This document shows positions 21,665 to 29,643 of a stretch of 30,657 nucleotides of DNA, in pieces. The stretch is taken from positions 1 to 30,657 of the forward strand of contig JBFGJY010000030.1 of NCBI GenBank assembly GCA_041576975.1. The letters are read 5' to 3'. Made by a program: the position numbers and the translations under genes. Position 1 is the stretch's first letter; every line of letters begins with the position of its first letter. The stretch comes from JBFGJY01 sp041576975 (GTDB lineage Bacteria > Pseudomonadota > Gammaproteobacteria > UBA4575). The notes under the pieces were generated by a model that ran no database searches, had not been told where the DNA came from, and saw only the letters and a program-made list of their open reading frames with translations.

Positions 21665-21883
21665 TTATTTTTTAAAGAGTTCCTTAAATTCATTTTCCTT
21701 TAAAATAATTTCTTCGACTTTAATGCGTTTCAAATGAGTTGATGCACAACTCCTCCGATCGTGTAATATTCTAGTACCGCTTGAATCAATTAATGGGAAT
21801 ATAGCAGTTTGGCGATGATTTCTTCGTTCAAAACTCACAAGATGATTTGAAAAAGTTGTGGCTTGTCCAGTTTTATTGATCAT
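21665..21883 (-). CDS. Small protein sharing an Arg-rich module with the FHA protein
   Basis: The 72-residue product has no signal peptide. Its middle reads SFERRNHRQTAIFPLIDSSG followed by TRILHDRRSC. It lines up with the N-terminus of the FHA protein (DRRISHNSVQFPLLDSD...KDRR): RR, seven residues, FPL-x-DS, then DRR, and a basic/hydrophobic continuation (HLKRIKVEEI against ANLKLI). This shared pattern is my main evidence that the frame is real. The C-terminus is a charged helix (ILKENEFKELFKK). It ends 9 bases from the convergent HTH protein gene. Function unknown; a docking or regulatory module shared by two signalling proteins is the simplest reading. Confidence 0.6.
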   Translation of the reverse strand: MINKTGQATTFSNHLVSFERRNHRQTAIFPLIDSSGTRILHDRRSCASTHLKRIKVEEIILKENEFKELFKK

Positions 21884-22009
21884 AGCTTAATTTGTTGTAA
21901 GAACTTAATCACGTATAGTGTATATAGACATTTATTAGTCTAATTCGATCCATTTTACAAAAAAATTTATAATTGATTGCTCTTATTATGCTTTTAATAT
22001 TTTTTGATA

Positions 22010-23041
22010 ATGGAAGTTTCATCTAAACCCGTTGGGTTACCAATATTGATTACTCTAGCTGCCTTTGTAGTAGTCGTCGCTGGTGTACGTGCGGCCGAGG
22101 CAGTAGTGGTTCCATTTTTATTATCTGTTTTCATCGCGGTGATTAGTGCGCCTGCATTGATATGGTTAGAGAACAAACGTGTACCTCGATGGTTAGCCAT
22201 GATTATTGTTTTAGGTGTGATTATTTTTGTCGCCATTATGGTCTCAATTTTGATAGGTTCATCGATAAAAGATTTTTCGCAAGATCTTCCTCAATATCAA
22301 CAGCGACTGTCTGGCTTGTTGGTTCAAACCTCGAGTTGGTTTAATCAGTATGGTGTCGATCTATCGGCTAGTACGTTAATTAGTTACTTGAACCCAGGAG
22401 CTGCAATGCAACTTATAGCTGATATGTTGAATGGACTAGGTTCAGTATTTGGAAATATATTTTTAATATTACTGACGGTTGTATTTATTTTATTTGAAGC
22501 TTCTTCCGTACCACATAAGTTACGCGCCGGTTTATCTAATGCGGATGAATCACTAGGTGCTTTTAACATTGTGGCAAGTAATGTTAACCGTTACTTAGCA
22601 ATCAAAACTATTACAAGTCTTGTAACGGGTATGTTCGTAGCCATTGCGTTGGCTGTTATAGGAGTGGATTATCCATTGCTTTGGGGCATCATCGCTTTTT
22701 TATTTAATTATATTCCAAATATTGGTTCTATCATTGCAGCTGTGCCAGCGGTGTTATTGGCATTAGTTCAATTGGGAATAGGGGGGGCTTTAGCGGCAAC
22801 TGCTGTATATGTCGTACTTAATGTTTTGATTGGTAGTGTTATTGAACCCAAAATGTTAGGTCGACAAGTGGGACTATCAACACTCGTAGTATTTTTATCA
22901 TTAGTATTCTGGGGATGGGTATTCGGCCCAGTCGGTATGTTTCTATCCGTACCATTAACGATGACAGCAAAAATTGCCTTAGAAAGTGACTCTAGAACAC
23001 GTTGGCTTGCAATTTTATTAGGAAATGATGTAGAAATGTAA
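22010..23041 (+). CDS. AI-2E family transporter (TqsA/PerM-like permease)
   Basis: The 343-residue protein has the AI-2E transporter layout: two to three N-terminal helices (about 10-85), a periplasmic/amphipathic segment with FSQDLPQYQQRLSGL, a central helix pair, and the C-terminal helices with the conserved IAFLFNYIPNIGSIIAAVPA, LIGSVIEPKMLGRQVGLSTL and WGWVFGPVGMFLSVPLT. Members export autoinducer-2 in E. coli or transport sodium in other species; the substrate cannot be told from sequence. I chose ATG 22010 over the in-frame TTG at 22004. The upstream region is AT-rich with no clear binding site. It faces the DUF1232-like gene tail to tail. Confidence 0.92.
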   Translation: MEVSSKPVGLPILITLAAFVVVVAGVRAAEAVVVPFLLSVFIAVISAPALIWLENKRVPRWLAMIIVLGVIIFVAIMVSILIGSSIKDFSQDLPQYQQRLSGLLVQTSSWFNQYGVDLSASTLISYLNPGAAMQLIADMLNGLGSVFGNIFLILLTVVFILFEASSVPHKLRAGLSNADESLGAFNIVASNVNRYLAIKTITSLVTGMFVAIALAVIGVDYPLLWGIIAFLFNYIPNIGSIIAAVPAVLLALVQLGIGGALAATAVYVVLNVLIGSVIEPKMLGRQVGLSTLVVFLSLVFWGWVFGPVGMFLSVPLTMTAKIALESDSRTRWLAILLGNDVEM

Positions 23042-23109
23042 CCAAATGACCTAAGCTCTACTAAGGCGGCAGAAAATTGAGTTTGGAGGTTGAGAATTGA
23101 TAGTAATTT

Positions 23110-23352
23110 CTACTGCCGAGTTATTTCTTGGTTATCATGTGATGTTGCGTCTTTTTTATCTTTTTTGAATATATTAAACAGATCAATACCAAAGTAGCTT
23201 AGACTGCTTAGTAGTAATGCCGTAGCAGCGGCTTCGTCTAAATTCCCTATGATGGGTAAATTATCTGGAATCAACTCGATGAAGCCAAGTCCGATATTGA
23301 ATAAATACATCGCTGAGATAATACCAATCAGAGCTACAATAAAACTTTTCAT
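23110..23352 (-). CDS. DUF1232-like (YkvA-type) small membrane protein
   Basis: The 80-residue protein has an N-terminal helix (MKSFIVALIGIISAMYLFNI) and then IELIPDNLPIIGNLDEAAATALLLSSL, split here by motif: LIPDNLPIIGNLDEA matches the DUF1232 signature (LIPDFIPVLGYLDD) in which the Pro-Asp and Leu-Asp pairs are conserved. A charged tail (KKDKKDATSHDNQEITRQ) ends the protein. Family members are small membrane proteins without an established activity. It is 55 bases downstream of the dodecin gene on the same strand and may be co-transcribed with it. Confidence 0.72.
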   Translation of the reverse strand: MKSFIVALIGIISAMYLFNIGLGFIELIPDNLPIIGNLDEAAATALLLSSLSYFGIDLFNIFKKDKKDATSHDNQEITRQ

Positions 23353-23407
23353 ACAATGTATCTAGGCAGTCATTAGCAGACGTCCATGTCTCGCTTTTTC
23401 TACTAAT

Positions 23408-23611
23408 CTATTTTTCTAAGACAAAAGTGACTTTAAGTAGCACGCGATGCTCAGTAATTTTATCGCCTTTTACGCTTACTTGATGGTCTTTAACCCAAGC
23501 ACTTTTAATACCCTTTAAGGTTTTATTTGCGCGTGAAATGCCGGAGCTGATTGCATCCTCATAACTTTTTGTAGATGATGAACTGATTTCTGTAATCTTA
23601 GCAACGCTCAT
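23408..23611 (-). CDS. Dodecin family flavin-binding protein
   Basis: Dodecin forms a 12-subunit shell that stores flavins (FMN/riboflavin or similar) in stacked pairs. The 67-residue length is typical. Landmarks are KITEISSSSTKSYEDAISSG, GISRANKTLKGIKSAWVKD with the flavin-stacking Trp39, and a final strand HRVLLKVTFVLEK. The start codon is preceded at 6 bases by TAAGGAGG, the best ribosome binding site in the window, so the protein is probably abundant. The DUF1232-like gene follows on the same strand. Confidence 0.93.
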   Translation of the reverse strand: MSVAKITEISSSSTKSYEDAISSGISRANKTLKGIKSAWVKDHQVSVKGDKITEHRVLLKVTFVLEK

Positions 23612-23617
23612 TGGTGG

Positions 23618-23625
23618 CCTCCTTA
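23618..23625 (-). promoter_or_regulatory. Consensus ribosome binding site of the dodecin gene
   Basis: The minus strand reads TAAGGAGG, fully complementary to the 16S rRNA 3' end, 6 bases before the dodecin ATG. It stands out because most genes in this window have weak or no Shine-Dalgarno sequences. Confidence 0.85.
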
Positions 23626-23759
23626 GAATTATTAATATACATTCTTGAGCAAATGTAGCTTACCCTAGTCATTATAAAATTGTAATTGGATCCACCAATG
23701 GAGTCAGGTATTAGACTTTCGTTCAATACTCTAACTATCCCAATGTTACCATCTATGGA

Positions 23760-24185
23760 TTTTAAGCCACATCAGCCCAGATTTAGAGCGTTTGTTAAAT
23801 GTTGTAGAAGCATAGTCGCCCTTGAAAACAGCGGTTGTGCGCCCTGTGGGCCAAACTAGATTATTAAGTATAGTTTAGTCTGCTCGGGACAAACTAATCG
23901 AACCTGTACTTATCAAACCTAAGCAACACATTGAAATTAATGCAGACTACGCAAAACTTGAAATAAGTGGTTTCCAGTTAGATAAGACGGCGCCATCATA
24001 GGCATGCTTTTGCAAAGCTCACAATAGAAATGGTCAGGGATGGACTCGTGTCGTCAATTCTGAAAGGCAAGATCCATACCGATGAATTAATGAGGCCGGT
24101 ACAAAGTCGAGTAGGGGGTTTATGAACAGGACGAAGGATGAGTCACGTATTTGAATTTGATGTGCCTATTTACCCTATACTATGA
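23760..24185 (+). pseudogene. Decayed phosphate acetyl/butyryltransferase (PTA_PTB) gene
   Basis: One frame reads ISPDLERLLNVVEA-stop (TAG 23813), then SPLKTAVVRPVGQTRLLSIV-stop (TAG 23876), then SARDKLIEPVLIKPKQHIE and ISGFQLDKTAPS-stop (23999). After a shift the next frame gives HAFAKLTIEMVRDGLVSSIL, KGKIHTDELM, GGL-stop (TGA 24123, an expected Arg codon), TGRRMSHVFEFDVPIYP and a TGA at 24183. The order matches the first half of PTA_PTB family enzymes (LIEPVLIGP, SGFEIVD, EMVRDGEVDALMKGSLHTDEL, RRISHVFVMDVPTYP as remembered), which move acetyl or butyryl groups between CoA and phosphate. The second half is missing, and no acetate kinase remnant was found in 24186-24350, which holds no gene. 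Confidence 0.85.
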
Positions 24186-24350
24186 ATAATCTTGAGGATA
24201 TATCTGTAATTTCAACCAATGAAGTATTTATAAATTCAAAACATATTCAAAGTTTATGCGCAAAAAATTAATGTTTTTATGAAATATTGCAATTGTTAAG
24301 AAAACTAAACCATCAATGTTGAATTAATATTTTTATCTGAAAAATTACTT

Positions 24351-25193
24351 ATGAAAAGAAGAGCGTATCGCTACGGGCCAAGAGGTAATCGCCGTGGCGG
24401 AGCCATAAGACTACTACCAATTGTTTTATTTGGCCTATATTTAGCCTATTACTATTTCAGCAATCAAGAAGTAGTGCCCTTGACGGGCCGTTCACAATTA
24501 GTTGACATGACACGCCAACAAGAGGCAACGCTAGGTCTTCAGACTTATCAGCAGGTTTTATCTGAGTCTAAAGTTTTACGTTCAGGTCAAGCTGTAGATA
24601 TCGTACGTGAAATTGGTTATCGATTGGCAAAAGTAATTGAAGATGATCCAGGTTTTGACTGGGAATTTAATGTAATTGAGTCTGAACAAGCCAATGCATT
24701 TGCGCTCCCTGGAGGTAAAGTTGCGGTATATACGGGTATTCTTCCAATTGTTGAAAATGTGAATGGTCTGAGCGCAGTCATGGGTCATGAGATTGCACAT
24801 GCAGTTGCCAGACATGGTGCTGAGAGAATGGCCCATCAAAAACTGGTTCAGTACGGCAGTATAGCTGCGGGCATGGCCCTTGGGTCTATGGACGTGGAAA
24901 CACAAAAAATGATAATGGGTGCATTGGGTATGGGTGCACAGTATGGTGTCTTATTACCATTTTCTAGAAAGCATGAGTCTGAAGCAGATTTTATGGGGCT
25001 AATTTATCTTGCTCGTGCCTGCTATGATCCCAGAGAAGCACCAAAAATATGGGAAAGAATGGCAAAACATAGCAAAGGGCAACCGCAAGAATTTATGTCG
25101 ACTCACCCAAGCCATGAAACACGAATACGTAAACTAAATGAATGGATGCCTGAAGCGTTAACGATTAAAGATAAATCGTGTGGCCAGAATTAA
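24351..25193 (+). CDS. M48 family metalloprotease (Oma1/LoiP-like), membrane anchored
   Basis: The 280-residue protein has a very basic N-terminus (MKRRAYRYGPRGNRRGG), one membrane helix (about 20-37), then an M48 catalytic domain. Zinc-site residues are visible: HEIAH (146-150) in GHEIAHAVARHGAER, and Glu209 in HESEADFMGL. NAFALPGGKVAVYTG (115-129) and the closing STHPSHETRIRKL are typical of the Oma1/LoiP/YcaL branch, which removes misfolded envelope proteins. The anchor replaces the lipoprotein signal found in E. coli LoiP, and a run of positive charges before it places the catalytic domain in the periplasm. There are no tight neighbours and no Shine-Dalgarno before the ATG. Confidence 0.92.
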   Translation: MKRRAYRYGPRGNRRGGAIRLLPIVLFGLYLAYYYFSNQEVVPLTGRSQLVDMTRQQEATLGLQTYQQVLSESKVLRSGQAVDIVREIGYRLAKVIEDDPGFDWEFNVIESEQANAFALPGGKVAVYTGILPIVENVNGLSAVMGHEIAHAVARHGAERMAHQKLVQYGSIAAGMALGSMDVETQKMIMGALGMGAQYGVLLPFSRKHESEADFMGLIYLARACYDPREAPKIWERMAKHSKGQPQEFMSTHPSHETRIRKLNEWMPEALTIKDKSCGQN

Positions 25194-25262
25194 GATCATT
25201 AACAACTGTGACATTTAGCTTGTTCACAAATAGAAATGCTTTTGGTTCAAATTGGGTTAACG

Positions 25263-25268
25263 TATAAT
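25263..25268 (+). promoter_or_regulatory. Possible -10 box for the repeat protein gene
   Basis: A perfect TATAAT lies 92 bases before the ATG at 25361. The sequence 16 bases upstream (TTTGGT, 25241-25246) is a poor -35. The resulting leader would be about 85 bases. Confidence 0.35.
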
Positions 25269-25360
25269 CTGCCTTAATTAAAAATAAAAAACTGCTCGTT
25301 AAGTAAATTATATACGGGCATTAGTTGTAATAAATATGATTAACTTTACTGGAGAAGTAA

Positions 25361-26848
25361 ATGAAAATTAAGAGAATTATGAATGTAACGCTACCATTAT
25401 CAGTGTTACTGTGTACATCGGTAATATTCGCAGATTCACATGAGATGAAGGCAGCCGATGACATGATGAAAGAGGCGGGCGAAACTACCACAACTGCAAT
25501 TAAAAATATTGCCACAGCTGCAAGCAATGACGGAGATGCGGGATCGGCGTTACCCAATGCTAAAGCAGGCGAATGCTATGCAAAAGTCATCATTCCAGCC
25601 GAGTACAAAACCGAATCTCAAACCGTAACGGTTAAAGAGGCATCTTCAAAGATCGAAATCATTCCAGCTAAATATGAATGGGTAGAAGAAAAGGTTTTAG
25701 TGAAAGAAGGTTCTAAAAAATTAATTCCTGTTCCAGCTACGTATACTACAGTGAGTGAAAAGATCTTAGTGACACCTGCGGAAAAAATTTGGACTAAAGG
25801 AACCTCTAAAGACGCAGGGCGTGCTAACCCATCTATCTTAGCGGGTGCTGTGACTAATGGTTTGAACTTAGCTGATGCAAAAATTGGCAATTGTTATGCG
25901 GAATATTATATCCCTGCTCAATATAAAACAGAAACTCAACAAGTTCTAAAGACAGAAGCTTCACAAAAGATAGAAATTATTCCAGCCAAATATGAAATGA
26001 AGGAAGAAAAAGTTTTAGTCAAAGAAGCATCCTCGAAACTAATCGAAGTTCCTGCTGTTTATGAAACCGTTACAGAACAGGTGCTGGTTAAACCTGCTAC
26101 AACAGAATGGAAAAAAGGACGTGGTCCTGTTGAAAGGCTAGATAATAGTACTGGTGAAATTATGTGTTTGGTCGAAGTGCCAGCTGTATATAAAACCGTA
26201 AGCAAAAGAGTGCTAAAAACACCTGCTAATACTAAGAAAGTTGAAATTCCAGCAGAATATAAAATAGAACAAGTGCGTAAATTAGTTACACCTGCGCAAG
26301 AGGTGAAAAAAGAGATTCCTGCAACGTACGAAACCGTTACCAAACGAATTAAAACAGCAGATGAAAAAGTAATGTGGGCTGTGCGTGGAAGTAATATTGA
26401 TGGTAAAGCTACTGGTGCAACATTATGTCTGAAAGAAATACCTGCGGTATATAAGACTGTAGAACAAAAGAAAGTCAAAACACCAGCGATTTCAAAAATT
26501 GTAGAGATACCCCCTGAGTATAAAGTCATTAAAAAGCGCAAGTTGGTGACTCCAGCGGCTGAGAAGAAGATTGAAATTCCTGCCAAAACACAAATGGTTA
26601 CTAAGAAAGTAAAAGTAAAAGATGAAACTCAGCAGTGGCAACCAGTGCTTTGTGAAACTAATATGAGCACTAATTTAATTACCGAAATCCAACGAGCACT
26701 CAAGAATGCTGGGCATAATCCCGGTCCTATTGATGGTAAAATTGGAAATCAAACCATGGTAGCAGTTGATTCCTATCAAAGGGCAAATGGATTACCTAGG
26801 GGTGGGTTAACATTACGTACCATAGAAAAATTAGGAATAAAAATTTAA
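25361..26848 (+). CDS. Secreted repeat protein (4 x 3 units of 23 residues) with a C-terminal peptidoglycan-binding domain
   Basis: The 495-residue protein has a signal peptide (1-24, ending FADS), a short Ala/Thr-rich lead, a repeat region (72-426) and a PG_binding_1 domain (about 432-495: TEIQRALKNAGHNPGPIDGK, then TMVAVDSYQRANGL). The repeats centre on (I/V)P(A/P)-x-(Y/T) motifs at residues 78, 101, 124 / 184, 207, 230 / 273, 296, 319 / 360, 383, 406. Spacing is exactly 23 within each trio. Each trio is preceded by a Cys (72, 178, 269, 356) and closed by a Trp exactly 20 residues after its third motif (144, 250, 339, 426). Cys431 follows the last trio. The pattern suggests an elongated beta-rich fibre anchored to the cell wall. 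GGAGAAG precedes the ATG and a strong terminator follows. Confidence 0.88.
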   Translation: MKIKRIMNVTLPLSVLLCTSVIFADSHEMKAADDMMKEAGETTTTAIKNIATAASNDGDAGSALPNAKAGECYAKVIIPAEYKTESQTVTVKEASSKIEIIPAKYEWVEEKVLVKEGSKKLIPVPATYTTVSEKILVTPAEKIWTKGTSKDAGRANPSILAGAVTNGLNLADAKIGNCYAEYYIPAQYKTETQQVLKTEASQKIEIIPAKYEMKEEKVLVKEASSKLIEVPAVYETVTEQVLVKPATTEWKKGRGPVERLDNSTGEIMCLVEVPAVYKTVSKRVLKTPANTKKVEIPAEYKIEQVRKLVTPAQEVKKEIPATYETVTKRIKTADEKVMWAVRGSNIDGKATGATLCLKEIPAVYKTVEQKKVKTPAISKIVEIPPEYKVIKKRKLVTPAAEKKIEIPAKTQMVTKKVKVKDETQQWQPVLCETNMSTNLITEIQRALKNAGHNPGPIDGKIGNQTMVAVDSYQRANGLPRGGLTLRTIEKLGIKI

Positions 26849-26870
26849 TTAGTTGATGCGTCTATTGACA

Positions 26871-26902
26871 AAAGCCCCTTAATTTGTTGAGGGGCTTTTT
26901 TT
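26871..26902 (+). terminator. Strong rho-independent terminator
   Basis: AAAGCCCCT (26871-26879) pairs with AGGGGCTTT (26890-26898) around a 10-base loop and runs into seven T (26896-26902). It lies 23 bases after the repeat protein stop codon and isolates that gene from PPK2. Confidence 0.93.
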
Positions 26903-26939
26903 ATTCTGATGCTTGAACTATTTATGTGCCTGAATAGAC

Positions 26940-27812
26940 ATGTTTGAAGCGATTGACTCACCTTATCTGGTCCCTAGTGATAGAAAATTCACTGTAGATT
27001 CATCATCTACTAAGCCACCAGAATCAACTAAAAGCATAAAAAATTACAAAAAGAAGCTAAATGAAATTATTGAAGAATTACGTGATTTGCAACGAATTTT
27101 ATATGCCCACGATCGACATGCCATTCTTTTAATTTTCCAGGCTATGGATGCCGCTGGAAAAGACTCCACCATTCGAGCAGTGATGACAGGGATTAATCCT
27201 GCTGGATGCCAAGTTTATTCTTTTAAAAAACCATCTGATAGTGAACTTGACCATGATTTTCTTTGGCGTACTAACAAATGTTTGCCGGAAAGAGGACGTA
27301 TTGGAATTTTCAATCGAAGTTATTATGAGGAGGTGTTAGTTGTTCGAGTTCATCCTGAAATACTCAATTTTCAAAATTTGCCTGATCCTGTCAATTTAAA
27401 ATATGTTTGGCAAGAACGTTATGAGTCTATTTGTGATGTTGAAAAACACTTAGCTAGAAATGGTACTGTAATCTTAAAGTTTTGGTTGAATGTCTCGAAG
27501 GAAGAGCAAAAAAGGCGCTTCTTAAGTAGAATTGATGAACAAGAGAAGCATTGGAAGTGGTCTGCGGGTGATTTAGAAGAACGTGAGCACTGGAGTGATT
27601 ATATGCAGGCTTACGAAGAGGCTCTCAATGCAACTTCTAAATCATATGCACCATGGTATGTAATTCCTGCAGATGATAAGCCCTTTATGCGTTACTGTGT
27701 CGCTGAGATTATCAAGAAATCTTTACAAAATCTTGATTTGAAATATCCAACAATAAATCAAAAAGAACGTGAAAATCTCTCACAAGCACGGGAACAATTA
27801 ATAGCAGACTAG
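26940..27812 (+). CDS. PPK2 family polyphosphate:nucleotide phosphotransferase (class III type)
   Basis: PPK2 enzymes phosphorylate nucleotides with inorganic polyphosphate. The 290-residue protein shows the Walker A loop FQAMDAAGKDSTIRAVM (Lys74), GCQVYSFKKPSDSELDHDFLWR (90-111, split by motif: VYSFKKPSDSELDHDFLWR), the Walker B/catalytic segment GRIGIFNRSYYEEVLVVRVHP (119-139) and the lid EEQKRRFLSRI. The FNRSYYEEVLVVRVHPE wording is that of the PPK2-related group (TIGR03709), which includes class III enzymes able to make both ADP and ATP from AMP; assignment to class III is from memory of these motifs. Cytosolic. The ATG at 26940 lies 37 bases after the terminator, leaving little room for its own promoter. 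Confidence 0.92.
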   Translation: MFEAIDSPYLVPSDRKFTVDSSSTKPPESTKSIKNYKKKLNEIIEELRDLQRILYAHDRHAILLIFQAMDAAGKDSTIRAVMTGINPAGCQVYSFKKPSDSELDHDFLWRTNKCLPERGRIGIFNRSYYEEVLVVRVHPEILNFQNLPDPVNLKYVWQERYESICDVEKHLARNGTVILKFWLNVSKEEQKRRFLSRIDEQEKHWKWSAGDLEEREHWSDYMQAYEEALNATSKSYAPWYVIPADDKPFMRYCVAEIIKKSLQNLDLKYPTINQKERENLSQAREQLIAD

Positions 27813-27821
27813 TTCCTAGTT

Positions 27822-28163
27822 TTAGCCGGGTGGCCAACTAAAGCTGCGGCCAGCTAGAAGGTGGATGTGGAGATGAAATACAGATTGGCCAGCGGCGGTG
27901 CCATTATTGATTATTAAACGATATGCATCACCAACTCCTAAATCATTAGCAATATCTTTTGCTTTTAATAATAAGTGACCAAGTAATGCTTGGTCTTCCT
28001 TATTGGTATCAGCCAGCTTAGTTATTGGTTTTTTAGGAATGACGAGAATATGTGTAGGTGCTTGTGGATTTACATCGTTAAATGCAAGACATAAATCATC
28101 TTCAAAAATAATTTCCGCAGGAATTTCCCTGTTAATAATTTTAGTGAAAATACTATCGCTCAT
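27822..28163 (-). CDS. HIT family (HinT-like) nucleotide-binding protein
   Basis: The 113-residue protein is a canonical histidine triad protein: IFTKIINREIPAEIIFEDD, then APTHILVIPKKPI, and the catalytic QSVFHLHIHLLAGRSFSWPPG end with His97, His99 and His101. HinT enzymes hydrolyse nucleoside phosphoramidates. The WPPG terminus is common among proteobacterial HinT proteins. It is tail to tail with the PPK2 gene, with 9 bases between stops. Confidence 0.94.
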   Translation of the reverse strand: MSDSIFTKIINREIPAEIIFEDDLCLAFNDVNPQAPTHILVIPKKPITKLADTNKEDQALLGHLLLKAKDIANDLGVGDAYRLIINNGTAAGQSVFHLHIHLLAGRSFSWPPG

Positions 28164-28208
28164 TATCTAAAATATATAAAATAATTAATTGAGTCATTGT
28201 TGTGTGTA

Positions 28209-28634
28209 TCATGAGCTGACAATTGAAAGCAATCTATTTTGCAGCCATTCTAAACGAGTTATTTGACGCTTTTCACTATTTTCAATGGTTTCATGAGTTA
28301 TTTTTCCATCTGTAGTATGTATTTCTTCAGCAGATCCCTCTATAACACATGACCAATTTTTACGACTAAGTACTGAACAATTTTTATATTGTATTACATC
28401 AGGTTGATCTTTAACTGTGCGGCTAACTGTATTATTTTCTTTATCTACTATATATGTGAGCACTGGATCATCTATCCATTTTCCTTTGCAGTACGTATTG
28501 TCAAGAATCATGTTGGTGCATGTCTGATTATAAACCTGTAGTTGCTTAGAGTAAGGATTTATATCCATGGCCCACATGGCGCATGCAATGATAGCTAACA
28601 CAAGGATAGCAAGTATAAAGTCGCTGAAGCTCAC
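28209..28634 (-). CDS. Membrane-anchored protein of unknown function
   Basis: The 141-residue protein has one N-terminal helix (about 4-23, FILAILVLAIIACAMWAM) and a polar exported part. Four cysteines in that part (in NQTCTN, NTYCKG, YKNCSV and WSCVIE) could form two disulfides. No known domain is recognised. It lies 45 bases upstream of the HIT gene on the same strand. An exported, disulfide-stabilised domain is an inference from composition only. Confidence 0.6.
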   Translation of the reverse strand: MSFSDFILAILVLAIIACAMWAMDINPYSKQLQVYNQTCTNMILDNTYCKGKWIDDPVLTYIVDKENNTVSRTVKDQPDVIQYKNCSVLSRKNWSCVIEGSAEEIHTTDGKITHETIENSEKRQITRLEWLQNRLLSIVSS

Positions 28635-28806
28635 TAGAATTTTTTTATCTATACTTATGCTAAAAGTATAGCGAGAGCCTAAGGTTAAAAAAAGATGATA
28701 CTTCTTTATTTAGAGCATTCATTTATCTAATGACATGCTTTTAAATTCTTATTTTACTCTATGAATAATCTTATTTATCGTTAGAGATTGATGGGTAACG
28801 AGCGAT

Positions 28807-29397
28807 CTATAGAATTCCACCTAAGTCAAAACGAAGTGCAAATCCAATGGCGTCTTCCTCTACATCACCCACTGCCGGTACATAATAGGCTTTAAGCGTA
28901 GTTCGCCCCTTCTTAAAAAAGGCAGAAGGCACTGCAGCTAAGCGTGGAGAAAAGCCACTGTCATAACCGGTAACAATTCCCCCGAGTATGCCCAGTCCAA
29001 ACCAGTCTACAAAAAATGTGCGTTCGTGACCTACACCCCAATAGGTACTGAATTTATCGATACTATTTTCGAAAAACCCACCAGCAATGAAAAAATTCTC
29101 AAAGTGATATTCAAGCCCTAGACCAGGATTAAATTCATTGAAATCATCGTCTTTACCTTCATTTGGATGATATGAGGCGAGATTTACTTGTAAAAATAAG
29201 CGCCCATCCTCAAGTATTGATTCATTTTCTACCGCATAGATGTCGTTGAAGTTTTCTTTATCATGCTCATCTGGCACTACATAGACATCTTCAGATTTTG
29301 CCATTTTAAGCTCTTCAGCAAAGGCAGAACTAATACATAGACCAAAAACGATCCCAACCAAAATTAAAAATCTAAGAATTGTAGCTTTATGCTGCAT
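28807..29397 (-). CDS. PagP-like outer-membrane beta-barrel protein
   Basis: From ATG 29397 the protein has 196 residues: a signal peptide (MQHKATILRFLILVGIVFGL, cleavage near SSAFA-EE), an acidic lead, then alternating strands rich in aromatic residues and glycine. Segments such as NEFNPGLGLEYHF, FIAGGFFENSID, STYWGVGHERTF, GLGILGGIVTGYD and TLKAYYVP follow the strand order of PagP-like 8-stranded barrels, and the protein ends in a strand (IGFALRFDLGGIL). I see the fold pattern, not proof of lipid A palmitoylation; PagP's catalytic His/Asp/Ser cannot be assigned here. GGGAG lies 9 bases before this ATG; the ATG at 29403 is only 3 bases from it, and the frame opens earlier, at 29487. Confidence 0.65.
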   Translation of the reverse strand: MQHKATILRFLILVGIVFGLCISSAFAEELKMAKSEDVYVVPDEHDKENFNDIYAVENESILEDGRLFLQVNLASYHPNEGKDDDFNEFNPGLGLEYHFENFFIAGGFFENSIDKFSTYWGVGHERTFFVDWFGLGILGGIVTGYDSGFSPRLAAVPSAFFKKGRTTLKAYYVPAVGDVEEDAIGFALRFDLGGIL

Positions 29398-29643
29398 TTC
29401 CATATGCTCCCACTTGAGTTGAGCACGCGAGGCGCGTTTAAAACAATAATTTGTAAAGAGTTTTTTTCGCAGAGTATTGGGACACAAAACCTACTTAGAG
29501 TGGTGGGATAACCGATAAAGACATCCAAATTAGCCGATAAAATGCGCCATAAATATGGAATTCTTTTTGGATACACAGAGTCTTTGCAGTTCTAAATCGC
29601 ATATAAATGGAGACTAAGGAACTATGAATTTACAGGTCATTTG

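Noticed and set aside
26059..26586. 175-codon minus-strand frame opposite the repeat protein
   Set aside because: It mirrors the period of the plus-strand repeats, so it stays open as a by-product of codon composition; no start signal or known fold.
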